Below, piece by piece: positions 54,781-63,490 of a stretch of 64,000 nt of DNA. How positions within the stretch are numbered: the first letter of the stretch is position 1; each line of letters starts with the position of its first letter. A program made the translations under genes and the position numbers. The stretch is from a virus. The stretch covers positions 1 through 64,000 of the IMG/VR virus record IMGVR_UViG_3300014050_000017, one strand, 5' to 3'. The notes under the pieces were generated by a model, which was not told the origin of the DNA, made no database searches, and was given only the letters and a program-made list of their open reading frames with translations.

Positions 54781-55992
54781 CTAAGCGATAGTAGAGCCTG
54801 CGAATGCAGCGCAAGAGAAGGATACAGTTGTTCTAAGAGGAATCATGGTTTCAGTAAACATAATATGATTTATGTTTAAGCTGGTAATCCAACCAACAAA
54901 CGACAAAGACTTTGTAGCATCTGGTCCAAGTCTAAAAGCCAATAAGGATGGTGAGAGGAATCCAATATTTGCTGTAGGCTTCTTTAACAATGTGGTCCAT
55001 GTTTTGTTTTTATCTTTAGGGTCAGAACCAATACCTGTTCCGTTCAACGCTTTAAACAAATACTCTAGGTCAGCCATAGTTCCATAAGCTGCAAGGTCTT
55101 TAAGTTTTTGCAGCTTTTTGGTTGCACTAGCCTCTCCATAACCATACTTATAGTAGTTGTCTATAAAGAACTGTAACTTTTCTGGGTTGTTTGCCCACTC
55201 TTTAATACAGGCAAAATCGTTTACTCTATCAAGGGTAATGGTAAAACTATAAGTCTCTTGACCAGGAAAGGCTCCAGCAACGCTTCTAAATCTATCGGCA
55301 GATGATGGCGTTACATCCATGTTTCTTTCAATGTTTTGTTGAATCGTCTCTGGGTTCCAAAGAAATTGAAAACCAAAAGCATAGTTGTTCTTGCCGCTTC
55401 GGTCTCCAACTTTACTTTTCTTTTCAGCATCTTTTTTTGCCTGCTCTGCAGAAGACGTAGTGATTTCTAAAGACTCACTGTCTACAGTAGACACAAGACC
55501 ACCATCATCCCAATGCCAAATAACTCCACGACGTTCTCTGTGGATACTATTTCCTAAAGGATTGTTGTTAACAAATATGCCGTCATCTGTCATGCCGTTT
55601 CTTAAAACCTCAACGGGTCTTACAGGCAAGCTCCAAGCATGAGGAGGTAGATTAAATTCATAGTCGTCTGGCGGAGTATTTCCAGGAAGCTTTGGTTCAG
55701 CTGGTCCTTTCTTTTTTCTCTTCTTATTTGTTGTTCCACCAGTGGTGCCTGTTCCATAGGTTTTTTTAATAGCGTCTACTTCTACTTGAGAATACACAGC
55801 GGATTGAGGTGGACGTGCTCCTCTTCCAACGGCAGGACCTACTGTATAGTTAGGGTTAGCAGCGGTCTGGGCAGCAATGGCTTCTGAAGACTGATATCTA
55901 ATATATCCTCTACCACCTGGGGCGTTTACAGTAGGAGGTATTAAAACACTTGCAGTCTTTTTGTTTAGCTCTGACGAACTTTTAGATGGCAT
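54781..55992 (-). CDS. Tail/baseplate protein (possible tube initiator)
   Basis: 403 aa. The N-terminal 110 residues are disordered (Gly/Thr/Lys linker). The folded part has NNYAFGFQFLWNPETIQQNI, FPGQETYSFTITLDRVNDFA and LGPDATKSLSFVGWITSLNI, which recall tube-baseplate connector proteins of contractile systems. Position between tape measure and LysM genes supports this. Confidence 0.65.
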   Translation of the reverse strand: MPSKSSSELNKKTASVLIPPTVNAPGGRGYIRYQSSEAIAAQTAANPNYTVGPAVGRGARPPQSAVYSQVEVDAIKKTYGTGTTGGTTNKKRKKKGPAEPKLPGNTPPDDYEFNLPPHAWSLPVRPVEVLRNGMTDDGIFVNNNPLGNSIHRERRGVIWHWDDGGLVSTVDSESLEITTSSAEQAKKDAEKKSKVGDRSGKNNYAFGFQFLWNPETIQQNIERNMDVTPSSADRFRSVAGAFPGQETYSFTITLDRVNDFACIKEWANNPEKLQFFIDNYYKYGYGEASATKKLQKLKDLAAYGTMADLEYLFKALNGTGIGSDPKDKNKTWTTLLKKPTANIGFLSPSLLAFRLGPDATKSLSFVGWITSLNINHIMFTETMIPLRTTVSFSCAAFAGSTIA

Positions 55993-58259
55993 TAGTTACC
56001 TGCTGCTTTCGCTATTGTTTCTTGGCTAGTAAGAGCCGCCTTGAGAGCAGCTACGTTTGCTTCTGGGTTACCGACACCGCTTAGGTTTACAGTAACTCCT
56101 CCGTAGTTATATGTAGTGCTATTAGGCGCCTGTACTGGACCAGCACCAATAAAGTCTTTTACAAAACCTGCTAAAAGATTTCTACTAGTATTGTCTCCAG
56201 ACTTTAAGAAATCTCCCATTGAGAACCTTGCAGACTTTTTATCTTCAGATTCTCCACTAGGTCCTCCTTTACCAGGACCTTCACCGTAACCCCCGCCGCT
56301 AGAACCAAGCATGCCTTTATAGGTTCCGTCGCCACCAGCCTTGCCTGTTCTCCAAGCAGAGTTGTTTACGGCAGTTAGGATTGCTTCTTTGTTACCCTTT
56401 TTAATAGCTTCAACAATTGCTGTGTAACCGCGTTCTTTTGCCTTGTTGCCAGTAAGGGTATCGATAGTTGCATCAAAACCTTGCTCCCAAGATGTATAAG
56501 CTTTAACACCTACTGGGTTCATAGACTTAGCGCCAGTTTTATTAAGTGTAGTGTTTAGTGGATTGAACTCTGCTGTGTTAACCCAGTGTCCTCCCTCAAA
56601 CCTCATCCAGGTCATCAACGCATCGATGGCCTCATTAGTGGGCTTCTTTGCGCCTAGTCTTTTTGCTAATTCTGTTGCCCATGATTTAGCGCTATAGCCA
56701 CCAGCGGTAACATCCCCGCCGTCTCCTCTAAATGGGTAGTTCTTTAATTCATGGTTAGGAACAATACGACCATCAACGTGAGGTACGAATAGCTCTGGTC
56801 CGCGCTCGCCGACAACGTATGGGGTTTTATTTTCTACACTACCGCCGTGCTCACGCTTTAATAGATAGCCTGCCCATGCCGCGTTCATAAATGCGCCAGC
56901 ACCGCCAGCAACTCCAGAGGATAAGGTTTCTCCACCGCTCTTGAAGAATCCAATGGTCTTTAATACTCCAGCAAACCTATCAATAAGGTTAAAGAACCCA
57001 TTCATGTAACCAAGAATTCGGTTAGCAAATGTAAATGCCGCAGCCATAGTTGGCGCTACCTGTTGTAAGGTAGTCATAGACTGAGCAGTTCTTTCGCTGA
57101 TAGAACTTACGGCAGCAGTGGTTGCTCCGTACTTTTCTCCTAGCTTCTTGAGGTCTCTGCCTGCAAATCGTTGACCACCACTTCGTGCCTTAAGCATAAG
57201 GCCATCTTCTATTTGCTTACGAAGAAGGGGGTCGTTTCCAAAATATTGGTCAAGCATAGATGCAAGAGCATTACCAGGCTGTAAAGATATCTGTACATCT
57301 TGTACAGTGATTGGTTCACTGCCCATTTTTTCTCTGTTTAACTTAGCCCAAATCTCATCAATAATCTGTGGCATAGGCTTAAGGCTGCCGTCCTCACCAC
57401 GGATACGAATACCGATACCACGTAGCATGTTGACGTTACGCGCTTGTTGAATAGAGCCATATGCACGTGCTGAACCTTCAACACCCATACCTGGAGTAAT
57501 GTTTGACATCTGTGCAGAACCCAAAGCAACGCCAAGCATGCTAGGACCACCAATACCAAACTGTCGGAAGGTCTCCATCATCTTTGCTGGGTCCATCTTT
57601 GAGGTTATGGTTCCCTGCTTTGCAATCTCTTGTAGAAGAACAGTTGCTTCTTTATACGCTTTATCTTGTGAATTTTTTGTAGCGTCAAGGAACCCAGCAA
57701 CAGGGTTATTGTTAAATGGCTGAACCTGTCCGTCAGGTCCGCGACGTCCTAAACCAGCTGCTGTTAAACCAGCCTGCTGTTGGTAAAACACCATACGAGA
57801 AGTTGCTAATTGCATTTCAACAGCTTCTTTGGTTCCTGGCATCATAGCCATGCTGCCAGCTCCTGCAGCAAATAGCGCGGTGCCTCGTGCAAAGGTGCGA
57901 CCGCTACCGTCTCTATCTATAGGTGTGGCATTTCCATACTGAACGTTAGATGACCTAACATCAACAGGGTATGGTGGTCTGAAAACTAAATTAGAATCTG
58001 GCCCTCCGCCAGGAGGAAATACATTACCTGAACCAGTTACAGTAAATACTGGATATGGGGCAACTTGGTTTGAGGCAGGGCCGCCACCATAACCGCCCCC
58101 GCTATCTCCAAAGCCTCTTAACTTTCCTAATGCAGAGGATAGGCTGTTACCCCAACTAGCTGTTGAAGAACCAATGGCTGAGAAGTCACGACGAATATCG
58201 GAGGCATAGCTCCGCAACTGTGACAGTAGGTTTAAAGACTTGATTGGGTCTTCAGCCAT
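55992..58259 (-). CDS. Tail tape measure protein with C-terminal muralytic-like domain
   Basis: 755 aa. Gly-rich N-terminus, long helical/Ala-rich centre, a hydrophobic block (about 430-470), then the tape-measure hallmark YVVGERGPELFVPHVDGRIV. Residues about 530-660 form a lysozyme/transglycosylase-like domain (LMTWMRFEGGHWVNTAEFNP, NPVGVKAYTSWEQGFDATID). Sets tail length and may help DNA entry by opening peptidoglycan. Shorter than many myovirus tape measures. Confidence 0.8.
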   Translation of the reverse strand: MAEDPIKSLNLLSQLRSYASDIRRDFSAIGSSTASWGNSLSSALGKLRGFGDSGGGYGGGPASNQVAPYPVFTVTGSGNVFPPGGGPDSNLVFRPPYPVDVRSSNVQYGNATPIDRDGSGRTFARGTALFAAGAGSMAMMPGTKEAVEMQLATSRMVFYQQQAGLTAAGLGRRGPDGQVQPFNNNPVAGFLDATKNSQDKAYKEATVLLQEIAKQGTITSKMDPAKMMETFRQFGIGGPSMLGVALGSAQMSNITPGMGVEGSARAYGSIQQARNVNMLRGIGIRIRGEDGSLKPMPQIIDEIWAKLNREKMGSEPITVQDVQISLQPGNALASMLDQYFGNDPLLRKQIEDGLMLKARSGGQRFAGRDLKKLGEKYGATTAAVSSISERTAQSMTTLQQVAPTMAAAFTFANRILGYMNGFFNLIDRFAGVLKTIGFFKSGGETLSSGVAGGAGAFMNAAWAGYLLKREHGGSVENKTPYVVGERGPELFVPHVDGRIVPNHELKNYPFRGDGGDVTAGGYSAKSWATELAKRLGAKKPTNEAIDALMTWMRFEGGHWVNTAEFNPLNTTLNKTGAKSMNPVGVKAYTSWEQGFDATIDTLTGNKAKERGYTAIVEAIKKGNKEAILTAVNNSAWRTGKAGGDGTYKGMLGSSGGGYGEGPGKGGPSGESEDKKSARFSMGDFLKSGDNTSRNLLAGFVKDFIGAGPVQAPNSTTYNYGGVTVNLSGVGNPEANVAALKAALTSQETIAKAAGN

Positions 58260-58420
58260 TATGTTCCTCTATATCGTTGTGAACGCTCCAACCAGTTCTT
58301 TCTTTCACGAACTGAAAGGTTGCGTATATCTGTTAGGGTCCAACCAGGAAAGGTTCTTGTTAGAACCTCATACTGGTCCAGAAGGTCTTCGTAATCGGTT
58401 TCGCTATATACGAAACAAAT
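58259..58420 (-). CDS. Frameshift extension of the tail assembly chaperone
   Basis: An open frame of about 53 codons, shifted +1 (or -2) from the upstream gene, reads VYSETDYEDLLDQYEVLTRT, then TFPGWTLTDIRNLS and VRERKNWLERSQRYRGT. It has no ATG, GTG or TTG start and begins right after a stop in its own frame at 58421-58423. Its TAA overlaps the tape-measure ATG. The overlap 58404-58420 contains GATTTGTTTCGTATATAG. This is the expected place for a chaperone frameshift product. Confidence 0.65.
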   Translation of the reverse strand: MCFVYSETDYEDLLDQYEVLTRTFPGWTLTDIRNLSVRERKNWLERSQRYRGT

Positions 58421-59198
58421 CTAGCAAGCTAAGTGGTAGGTCCATTAACTCACCACATGCCTTGCAAGCCTTCTTCACCTCCCCTAGGCGTGGGCCTGGG
58501 TTACGTGCGATAATCTCATCGATTATCTTTGTGCGGTCTGCCATGCCAAGTGCAAGTGCAGTTCCCGCGCCAACAGATGGTGCTCCATTTAGTGAAACAA
58601 TACAACCAGATAGTAATAGGGTATTAATTTCCGCTGGCGTCTTATCAACATTTTCCATAAGACGCTTTTGTGTTATTCCGTTAGGAAGTGCAACGACGGC
58701 TGTTCCCAGCTTAGTCTTTACCTCCCATTGCCTATCTTCAATTGGGTCTTCTAGAGCTTTCACTGGAACATCAGTAGCTAAATCAATAGATGCGGTGTGC
58801 TCATCGTTACAGGAGAAGCACCGAACCTTTAGGTCTACTGTTGGTCCAAATGTTACCTTTCTGATACCCAATAGAATCGCGTCGCGGTCTCCCGCTAGCA
58901 AGATATCTAGGTCAGTAGAGGTGGCATTTTTATTACCAAGCTTTACTAGACCTCTTTGTAGAAGAGCATTAAGGGCTTTGCCAGAAGAACCAGTCTTAGC
59001 AACTGCCTCTTCATCTGAGCCTGTAAGCTCTTTTACCTCTGCCGTAGTGTGTAGCACACCATCTAGGTCTACAAACCCACCAGGCAGTTGTACCTCAGAC
59101 TCTGAAGGGGCCAGCGTTTTAATCTGTTTCGCTGGCTCCTCCATAGCCTGTTCAGCAAACTTAGCTACAAGTTGTGCATCCGTAATAATTTCTGACAT
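58404..59198 (-). CDS. Tail assembly chaperone / T4-type baseplate-hub protein
   Basis: 264 aa. LNALLQRGLVKLGNKNATST, LLAGDRDAILLGIRKVTFGP, and a four-Cys zinc site (CFSC near 144, CKAC near 246). The layout resembles the T4-type 'baseplate hub' family (gp26-like), but its place between tube and tape measure and the overlapping downstream frame argue for a chaperone role. An ORF on the opposite strand (58240-59268) is a shadow. Confidence 0.6.
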   Translation of the reverse strand: MSEIITDAQLVAKFAEQAMEEPAKQIKTLAPSESEVQLPGGFVDLDGVLHTTAEVKELTGSDEEAVAKTGSSGKALNALLQRGLVKLGNKNATSTDLDILLAGDRDAILLGIRKVTFGPTVDLKVRCFSCNDEHTASIDLATDVPVKALEDPIEDRQWEVKTKLGTAVVALPNGITQKRLMENVDKTPAEINTLLLSGCIVSLNGAPSVGAGTALALGMADRTKIIDEIIARNPGPRLGEVKKACKACGELMDLPLSLLDLFRI

Positions 59199-59223
59199 CT
59201 TATACTCCTATTTCATATCGTTA

Positions 59224-59880
59224 TTAAACGATTGCTTTGCGGTCTTTATCCACGAAGGTGACCGATAGACCTTCATGTACAAGCGACATAGATTCAAATA
59301 GAATCGCGCCGTCCGCAGCATTTAGGTCTGTATAGTTTAGCGTAGTAATCCAAGCGTTGTGAATCTTGAACGCCATACGAGGAATGTTTGCGCCTTCTTC
59401 AGTGATGCCCTTTGTGTTTGGGTGGTCCATTACATAAAGGTTGATATCTACACGGAAGCTCTTAGATGTTGAAGTATCTGAGCGCATTGCGATACCTTCA
59501 CCAGATGCTGCGGCAAATAGACCACGCATCCATGTAATAGCTTGGTCATTGCCAAATAGCACGCCACGCTGGAAGGTAACAGGGGTAAAGGTAGTCATAC
59601 CAGGAATCTGGTGAACGGTAGTGTTATAGCCACCTTCACGATACTGGATAGACTGTGTGTTAATGCTTAGACCAGAAATCTGGCTGAAGCCACCAAGCCA
59701 ACCGTTGGACTTACCTTCTACGAAAGGGGTCTTCTTGTCGCTCTGGTTAATTTTTGTGCTAAAAAGATTCTCAGGCTTTCCACCCTCAGCTGCTGCTGGT
59801 GAAAACTCTGCAACGAACCGAAACGAGCGTAACGGGTCTGACGCTATTGTAGAGAATCTATTGATAATGCTTGTTGTCAT
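59224..59880 (-). CDS. Tail tube protein (gp19-like)
   Basis: 218 aa. SFRFVAEF, FSQISGLSINTQSIQYREGG and MTTFTPVTFQRGVLFGNDQA are hallmarks of the T4 gp19/Afp tube family (F-x-V-x-I, G-L-x-x-E/Q, Y-R-E-G, G-x-x-x-P-x-T-L-x-R-G). Stacks as hexameric rings inside the sheath. Confidence 0.9.
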   Translation of the reverse strand: MTTSIINRFSTIASDPLRSFRFVAEFSPAAAEGGKPENLFSTKINQSDKKTPFVEGKSNGWLGGFSQISGLSINTQSIQYREGGYNTTVHQIPGMTTFTPVTFQRGVLFGNDQAITWMRGLFAAASGEGIAMRSDTSTSKSFRVDINLYVMDHPNTKGITEEGANIPRMAFKIHNAWITTLNYTDLNAADGAILFESMSLVHEGLSVTFVDKDRKAIV

Positions 59881-59894
59881 TTACTGGCTCTCCT

Positions 59895-61397
59895 TTACGC
59901 CACAGTAACGGTGGTTCCACCGTCAAACTGACCAATTTTGATGACCACGAATTCGGCTGGACGCTGTAGAGCAACGCCAACTTCAATGTGTACCTCTCCG
60001 TTATCAATAAGGTACTGAGGGTTATTCTCAGCATCTACCTTAACGAAGAATGCTTCTGATGGAGTTCCTCCACGAAGACCTCCCTGACTCCAGAACTGGG
60101 TCAAGAAAGATGTGCAAGCAGTTTCCAAACGACGCCATAGAGCTGGGTCATTAGGCTCAAAGATTGCAAACTCTGTCAAGTCTGTTAGAGACTTGCGTAA
60201 GTAAATAAGGCTACGACGTACAGGTACGTACTTGTCTACATATCCACGCTTTAGTGTTCGTGCACCCATTACAACAAAGCCAGAACCTGGAATAAAACGA
60301 ATAGCGTTTACAGGAGCTGCTGCGGTGTTAAGGGCATCAAGGTTTGCGTTTGTAAGTAGGCGTGTTGATACAACACCTGCAAGACGTGCCTGAAGTCCCG
60401 CTGGTGCCTTGAATACTCCGCGAGATGTGTCAGTAGAGGCGATAAGACCAGCAACAGCTGCTCCTGCTCCTACAGTAAGTGTCTTACCTGAGACTGCACC
60501 TAGTTCAAGAGTTGGGTCTGAGATAACAAGTGGTGGATAGTAAACCGCAGCTAAAGAAGATGCAGTGTATGTTCCAGCCAGAGTTAACTGGTTAGCTGGG
60601 GTGTCGTTTACGCCATCAACAACAACAAATACGTCATCGCGTCCTTCAGCATAGCTGATAGCTGCATTAACTACGTTAGCTGATGTCTGACCAGGTAGGT
60701 TAAGAACCAAAGATTCTCTAACTGTATCGTGAGCTGAAAGGCCTGCTGAGTAATCAGTAAGACCTACAGCGTTCCCTGTAGTTCCACCTGATAGAGCTTG
60801 GTTAGTTACAACTGCTGGGTTTCTTGTGCTTCCAGTATTTCCAGAGTTAAGGTCTACAAGAGTGACATAATTAGAAACAGTGTTAACTGTATCTGGTGCA
60901 TAGCGAGAGTCGGTTGCAGTCATTGAAAGCTGAGTAAATGTCTCTACGATATCTGCGTCAGTTACTCCGCCGTTATAGATGGTTAGGTCAAAGTATCCAG
61001 TTTCAATAGAGTTAGAAACAGAGATGTTTAAATCGTTACCCCAACGACCAGCGTTCTTAGCAAGAACCTGTAGTGTTGCAGATGGGCTTACAGCACGGTC
61101 GTTCAGAGAGCGTGTAGCTGTCTGTGCGCTTGCTGCAATGCGGGTTACGTATAGTTGGCTTCCACCATTTGAGAAGAACATATAAACTGCAAGTGGTAGG
61201 TCATTGCTTGTGTAAGTATTCCATGAGCCAAACTTTGTTACATACTGGCTCCAAGATGTTACCAACGTTGGTGAGCTGATTGGGCCTCGGTCGCTCACGC
61301 CGACAAGAGCAGATACAAACTGTGATGCAGCTCCAGGAAGTGGTTGTACGGGATTTAACGTTTCTTGAACGTATACCCCAGGGCGTTGAAATGCCAT
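59895..61397 (-). CDS. Tail sheath protein
   Basis: 500 aa. Starts MAFQRPGVYVQETLNPVQPL with SQFVSALVGVSDRGPISSPT, the G-V-Y-x-x-E and F-V-G sheath opening, and has FFSNGGSQLYVTRI. The C-terminal half shows VNAIRFIPGSGFVVMGARTL, VDKYVPVRRSLIYLRKSL and PNDPALWRRLETACTSFLTQ, the conserved core of contractile sheath proteins. Contraction drives the tube into the cell. Confidence 0.95.
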   Translation of the reverse strand: MAFQRPGVYVQETLNPVQPLPGAASQFVSALVGVSDRGPISSPTLVTSWSQYVTKFGSWNTYTSNDLPLAVYMFFSNGGSQLYVTRIAASAQTATRSLNDRAVSPSATLQVLAKNAGRWGNDLNISVSNSIETGYFDLTIYNGGVTDADIVETFTQLSMTATDSRYAPDTVNTVSNYVTLVDLNSGNTGSTRNPAVVTNQALSGGTTGNAVGLTDYSAGLSAHDTVRESLVLNLPGQTSANVVNAAISYAEGRDDVFVVVDGVNDTPANQLTLAGTYTASSLAAVYYPPLVISDPTLELGAVSGKTLTVGAGAAVAGLIASTDTSRGVFKAPAGLQARLAGVVSTRLLTNANLDALNTAAAPVNAIRFIPGSGFVVMGARTLKRGYVDKYVPVRRSLIYLRKSLTDLTEFAIFEPNDPALWRRLETACTSFLTQFWSQGGLRGGTPSEAFFVKVDAENNPQYLIDNGEVHIEVGVALQRPAEFVVIKIGQFDGGTTVTVA

Positions 61398-61439
61398 TTA
61401 GATAATCTCCTTAGTTAGGTTATATATAAAGTCCATGTA

Positions 61440-62105
61440 TTAAACGATTGTTAGGTCAGAAGGTATAGACGTATTTTCTACTGGATTATTAATGAATACC
61501 TCTTCAACAGCCTGAACTCTTTGAGCGGCTACTGCTGGGGTAAGCTCACTAATTACTCTTACTGTAAAAACGTTACGTAGAAGTCTTCGGTTTCCACTTT
61601 CCGAATCCTCAAACGTATCCCTCTTTACATATCCATCTACAAACATAGAACGCCATCCAGTTTGAGTACCTAGTTGGTTACTTACTGGCAGCTTTCCATA
61701 TTTAGCTGGAAACTTATTCCACATCTGAAACAGGATTGCCCTGTCATGTCGTGGGTGTCTTGCGTGTGTGGTTATCTGGTAGATAATGTCAAAAGCAACT
61801 GGGATGTCATATTCGTATGTATATCCAGTTTCAGGCTGCTGGGTTCCCATAAAATCTGTATCAAATAGACGACCTTGATGTTGTCTATCGTTAGCATGAA
61901 TAATATCCACCAGGTCGATGGTTACAAATGGAAACTCTTGCGCTCTAACTTCTACATCTGGATATCCAAACCACACCTTTACTGGTCGGGTTTTGATGGT
62001 CCCTGTAGGTCCGTTAGCGGCAGCTGACTTCTCATCTGCAACGGTCATTCCTTGAACAAATGTCTTGAGGGCTTCATCCTCAGCGATAAGAAACGGATTA
62101 CCCAT
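61440..62105 (-). CDS. Tail terminator/completion-like protein
   Basis: 221 aa from the ATG at 62105 (MGNPFLIAEDEALK), overlapping the previous gene by 8 nt. VWFGYPDVEVRAQEFPFVTI and YDIPVAFDIIYQITTHARHP then RHDRAILFQMWNKFP look like the tail terminator (gpU/gp15-like) fold, and the gene precedes the sheath. Assigned by position and shape. Confidence 0.55.
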   Translation of the reverse strand: MGNPFLIAEDEALKTFVQGMTVADEKSAAANGPTGTIKTRPVKVWFGYPDVEVRAQEFPFVTIDLVDIIHANDRQHQGRLFDTDFMGTQQPETGYTYEYDIPVAFDIIYQITTHARHPRHDRAILFQMWNKFPAKYGKLPVSNQLGTQTGWRSMFVDGYVKRDTFEDSESGNRRLLRNVFTVRVISELTPAVAAQRVQAVEEVFINNPVENTSIPSDLTIV

Positions 62106-62427
62106 GGAAGGCTCTAGTCTCTTCAATGATGGCGTCAATAACAACGTCATCAATTATCTGGGCTAGGTACTTATCTAAATTGTATGAGAGGGGTCTGATA
62201 GCCGCCTTGTGGGGCTCAGACATGGAGCCATACTCCGAGTTATAAAACTCTTCTTCTTTGCTCTCTGGATACAGTACTTTGATGTCATCATTTTGATGAC
62301 CAACCTGCACAGAGTTAATAAGCTCTTCAGACCACCCAGATTTTTTGGCGCGGGAACGGAGGTCGTAAGTCATATCGTCTACGACCCTGCTAGCGTTATC
62401 TTTAATTAGATTTTCTACGCTTGACAC
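62098..62427 (-). CDS. Putative neck/tail-connector protein, 109 aa (GTG start)
   Basis: MSSVENLIKDNASRVVDDMT, helical N-terminus, SWSEELINSV-like segment (KKSGWSEELINSVQVGHQND) as in HK97 gp10-type neck proteins. Position between head-side genes and the tail terminator fits. Assignment tentative. Confidence 0.5.
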   Translation of the reverse strand: MSSVENLIKDNASRVVDDMTYDLRSRAKKSGWSEELINSVQVGHQNDDIKVLYPESKEEEFYNSEYGSMSEPHKAAIRPLSYNLDKYLAQIIDDVVIDAIIEETRAFHG

Positions 62428-62560
62428 GCTTAGTCTTCTTCCCTAATAGGTACCCAGTCACAGCTCCAGCCAACATTGCCGCAGTGTGGGCCTGAGGAAT
62501 AGCCTTGCCAATCTCTTCTCTGAAATCTGTATCAGAGGCTGAAGATATTTTTTCAGACAT
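62402..62560 (-). CDS. Small membrane protein, 52 aa
   Basis: MSEKISSASDTDFREEIGKA, one hydrophobic Gly-rich segment (AAMLAGAVTGYLLG) and a very basic tail (KKTKRVKRRKS). Overlaps the next gene by 26 nt. Possibly a holin-like or membrane-tethered peptide; unknown. Confidence 0.55.
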   Translation of the reverse strand: MSEKISSASDTDFREEIGKAIPQAHTAAMLAGAVTGYLLGKKTKRVKRRKSN

Positions 62561-62640
62561 GGACATCCTAGGTTTTCGCAGGGTACAACGCAGGGGTGAA
62601 GCTATGAATCCCGCATGGATTCACTACTAGGATAAAGCAA

Positions 62641-62660
62641 AGGGCCCCTTTCGGGGCCCT
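62641..62660 (-). terminator. Hairpin terminator
   Basis: AGGGCCCC-TTTC-GGGGCCCT, a compact 8-bp hairpin 7 nt after the stop at 62668, followed on the minus strand by TTTGCTTTATCC. It separates the small basic genes from the tail genes. 62561-62640 contains no gene. Confidence 0.7.
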
Positions 62661-62667
62661 AAGCGGA

Positions 62668-62871
62668 TTACTTCTTTTTTATCTTCTTGATAATAGCGGC
62701 ATCAATCTTCTTGTCTTCCGCCATAGTCTTTGGCTTCTTCTTTTTGCCATGGGCTTTATCAGCCTTTTCAAACTTTGCCTTCTGAGCAGGGGTCATACCC
62801 TTGGTCATCTGGGCATCTTTCTTCTTGTCTTTGGCTTCTGTGTACTTGCCACTCATAAAACCTTTAGCCAT
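62668..62871 (-). CDS. Lys-rich protein, 67 aa
   Basis: MAKGFMSGKYTEAKDKKKDA, nearly one third Lys. TAATG overlap with its upstream neighbour. One of five small basic genes in a row next to the head genes; may pack with DNA in the capsid. Confidence 0.6.
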   Translation of the reverse strand: MAKGFMSGKYTEAKDKKKDAQMTKGMTPAQKAKFEKADKAHGKKKKPKTMAEDKKIDAAIIKKIKKK

Positions 62872-63014
62872 TACATGCCCTTCTTTCTGACCATAGATGC
62901 TTTCTTAGCCTTTGCAGGTGCACCCTTCTTTGCAGCAAACTTCTTGTTCGCTGCCTGCAGGGTCTTCATTCCGTGCTTGTTCTTTGGTTGTCCACAGCCG
63001 CAAGTCGCGCACAT
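62871..63014 (-). CDS. MCATCGC protein A, 47 aa
   Basis: MCATCGCGQPKNKHGMKTLQ then a Lys/Ala tail. The three Cys at 2, 5 and 7 repeat exactly at the start of the gene next to it. TAATG overlap at both ends. Confidence 0.6.
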   Translation of the reverse strand: MCATCGCGQPKNKHGMKTLQAANKKFAAKKGAPAKAKKASMVRKKGM

Positions 63015-63190
63015 TACTTCCTCTTTCCCTTAGCACGGAGGGCAGCAAAGTCAGAACCTTCTAGCTTTCCATCCTTATCTACATCAAGCTTCTTCTGCTT
63101 AGGTGACATGCCCTTTGGAGCAGCCTTCTTAGCAGCCTTCTTTGCAGGGGCTTTCTTTTTCTTACCCATACATCCACATGTAGCGCACAT
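63014..63190 (-). CDS. MCATCGC protein B with EF-hand-like loop, 58 aa
   Basis: MCATCGCMGKKKKAPAKKAA, then KLDVDKDGKLEGSDFAALRA: D-x-D-x-D-G-x-L-x-x-x-D/F fits a calcium-binding EF-hand or dockerin loop. Basic at both ends. TAATG overlaps on both sides. Confidence 0.65.
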   Translation of the reverse strand: MCATCGCMGKKKKAPAKKAAKKAAPKGMSPKQKKLDVDKDGKLEGSDFAALRAKGKRK

Positions 63191-63360
63191 TACTTTTTCT
63201 TCTTTCTTGCAGCAGCCATGTTGTCTACGAGGTTAGGATAGGGACGGCCTGCTGCTTTCGCCCTAGCCTTTGCAGATGCTTTCTGCGACTTACTAAGTTT
63301 ACTGGATTTACCTGGGGTTGGGTCTTTCTTATCCCAGACTGGCTTATCTTTTTTTGCCAC
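63190..63360 (-). CDS. Basic protein, 56 aa (GTG start)
   Basis: MAKKDKPVWDKKDPTPGKSS, later SKSQKASAKARAKAAGRPYP. The GTG lies inside the end of the upstream gene, 6 nt after GGAGC. Possible DNA-condensing or head protein. Confidence 0.55.
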   Translation of the reverse strand: MAKKDKPVWDKKDPTPGKSSKLSKSQKASAKARAKAAGRPYPNLVDNMAAARKKKK

Positions 63361-63490
63361 TTGATGCTCCTTTTTTCTTAACTTTTTTAGGAAGAGCCTT
63401 ACCCTTAGGGGTTTTTTCCTCCCACTCCTTAGCCATCTCTGGGTGCTTGGCGTACATGAACTTACGCTGCTGTTGAGATTTGAATGGCAT
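63344..63490 (-). CDS. DUF3008-like basic protein, 48 aa
   Basis: MPFKSQQQRKFMYAKHPEMA then KEWEEKTPKGKALPKK: the P-F-K-S-x-x-Q-x-K-F-M opening is that of DUF3008-type small phage proteins. Overlaps the next gene by 17 nt. Confidence 0.7.
   Translation of the reverse strand: MPFKSQQQRKFMYAKHPEMAKEWEEKTPKGKALPKKVKKKGASSGKKR

Noticed and set aside
58240-59268. 342-aa plus-strand ORF
   Set aside because: It lies antisense to the tail chaperone and its frameshift extension, is low-complexity, and resembles no protein; the minus strand has real domain signatures.
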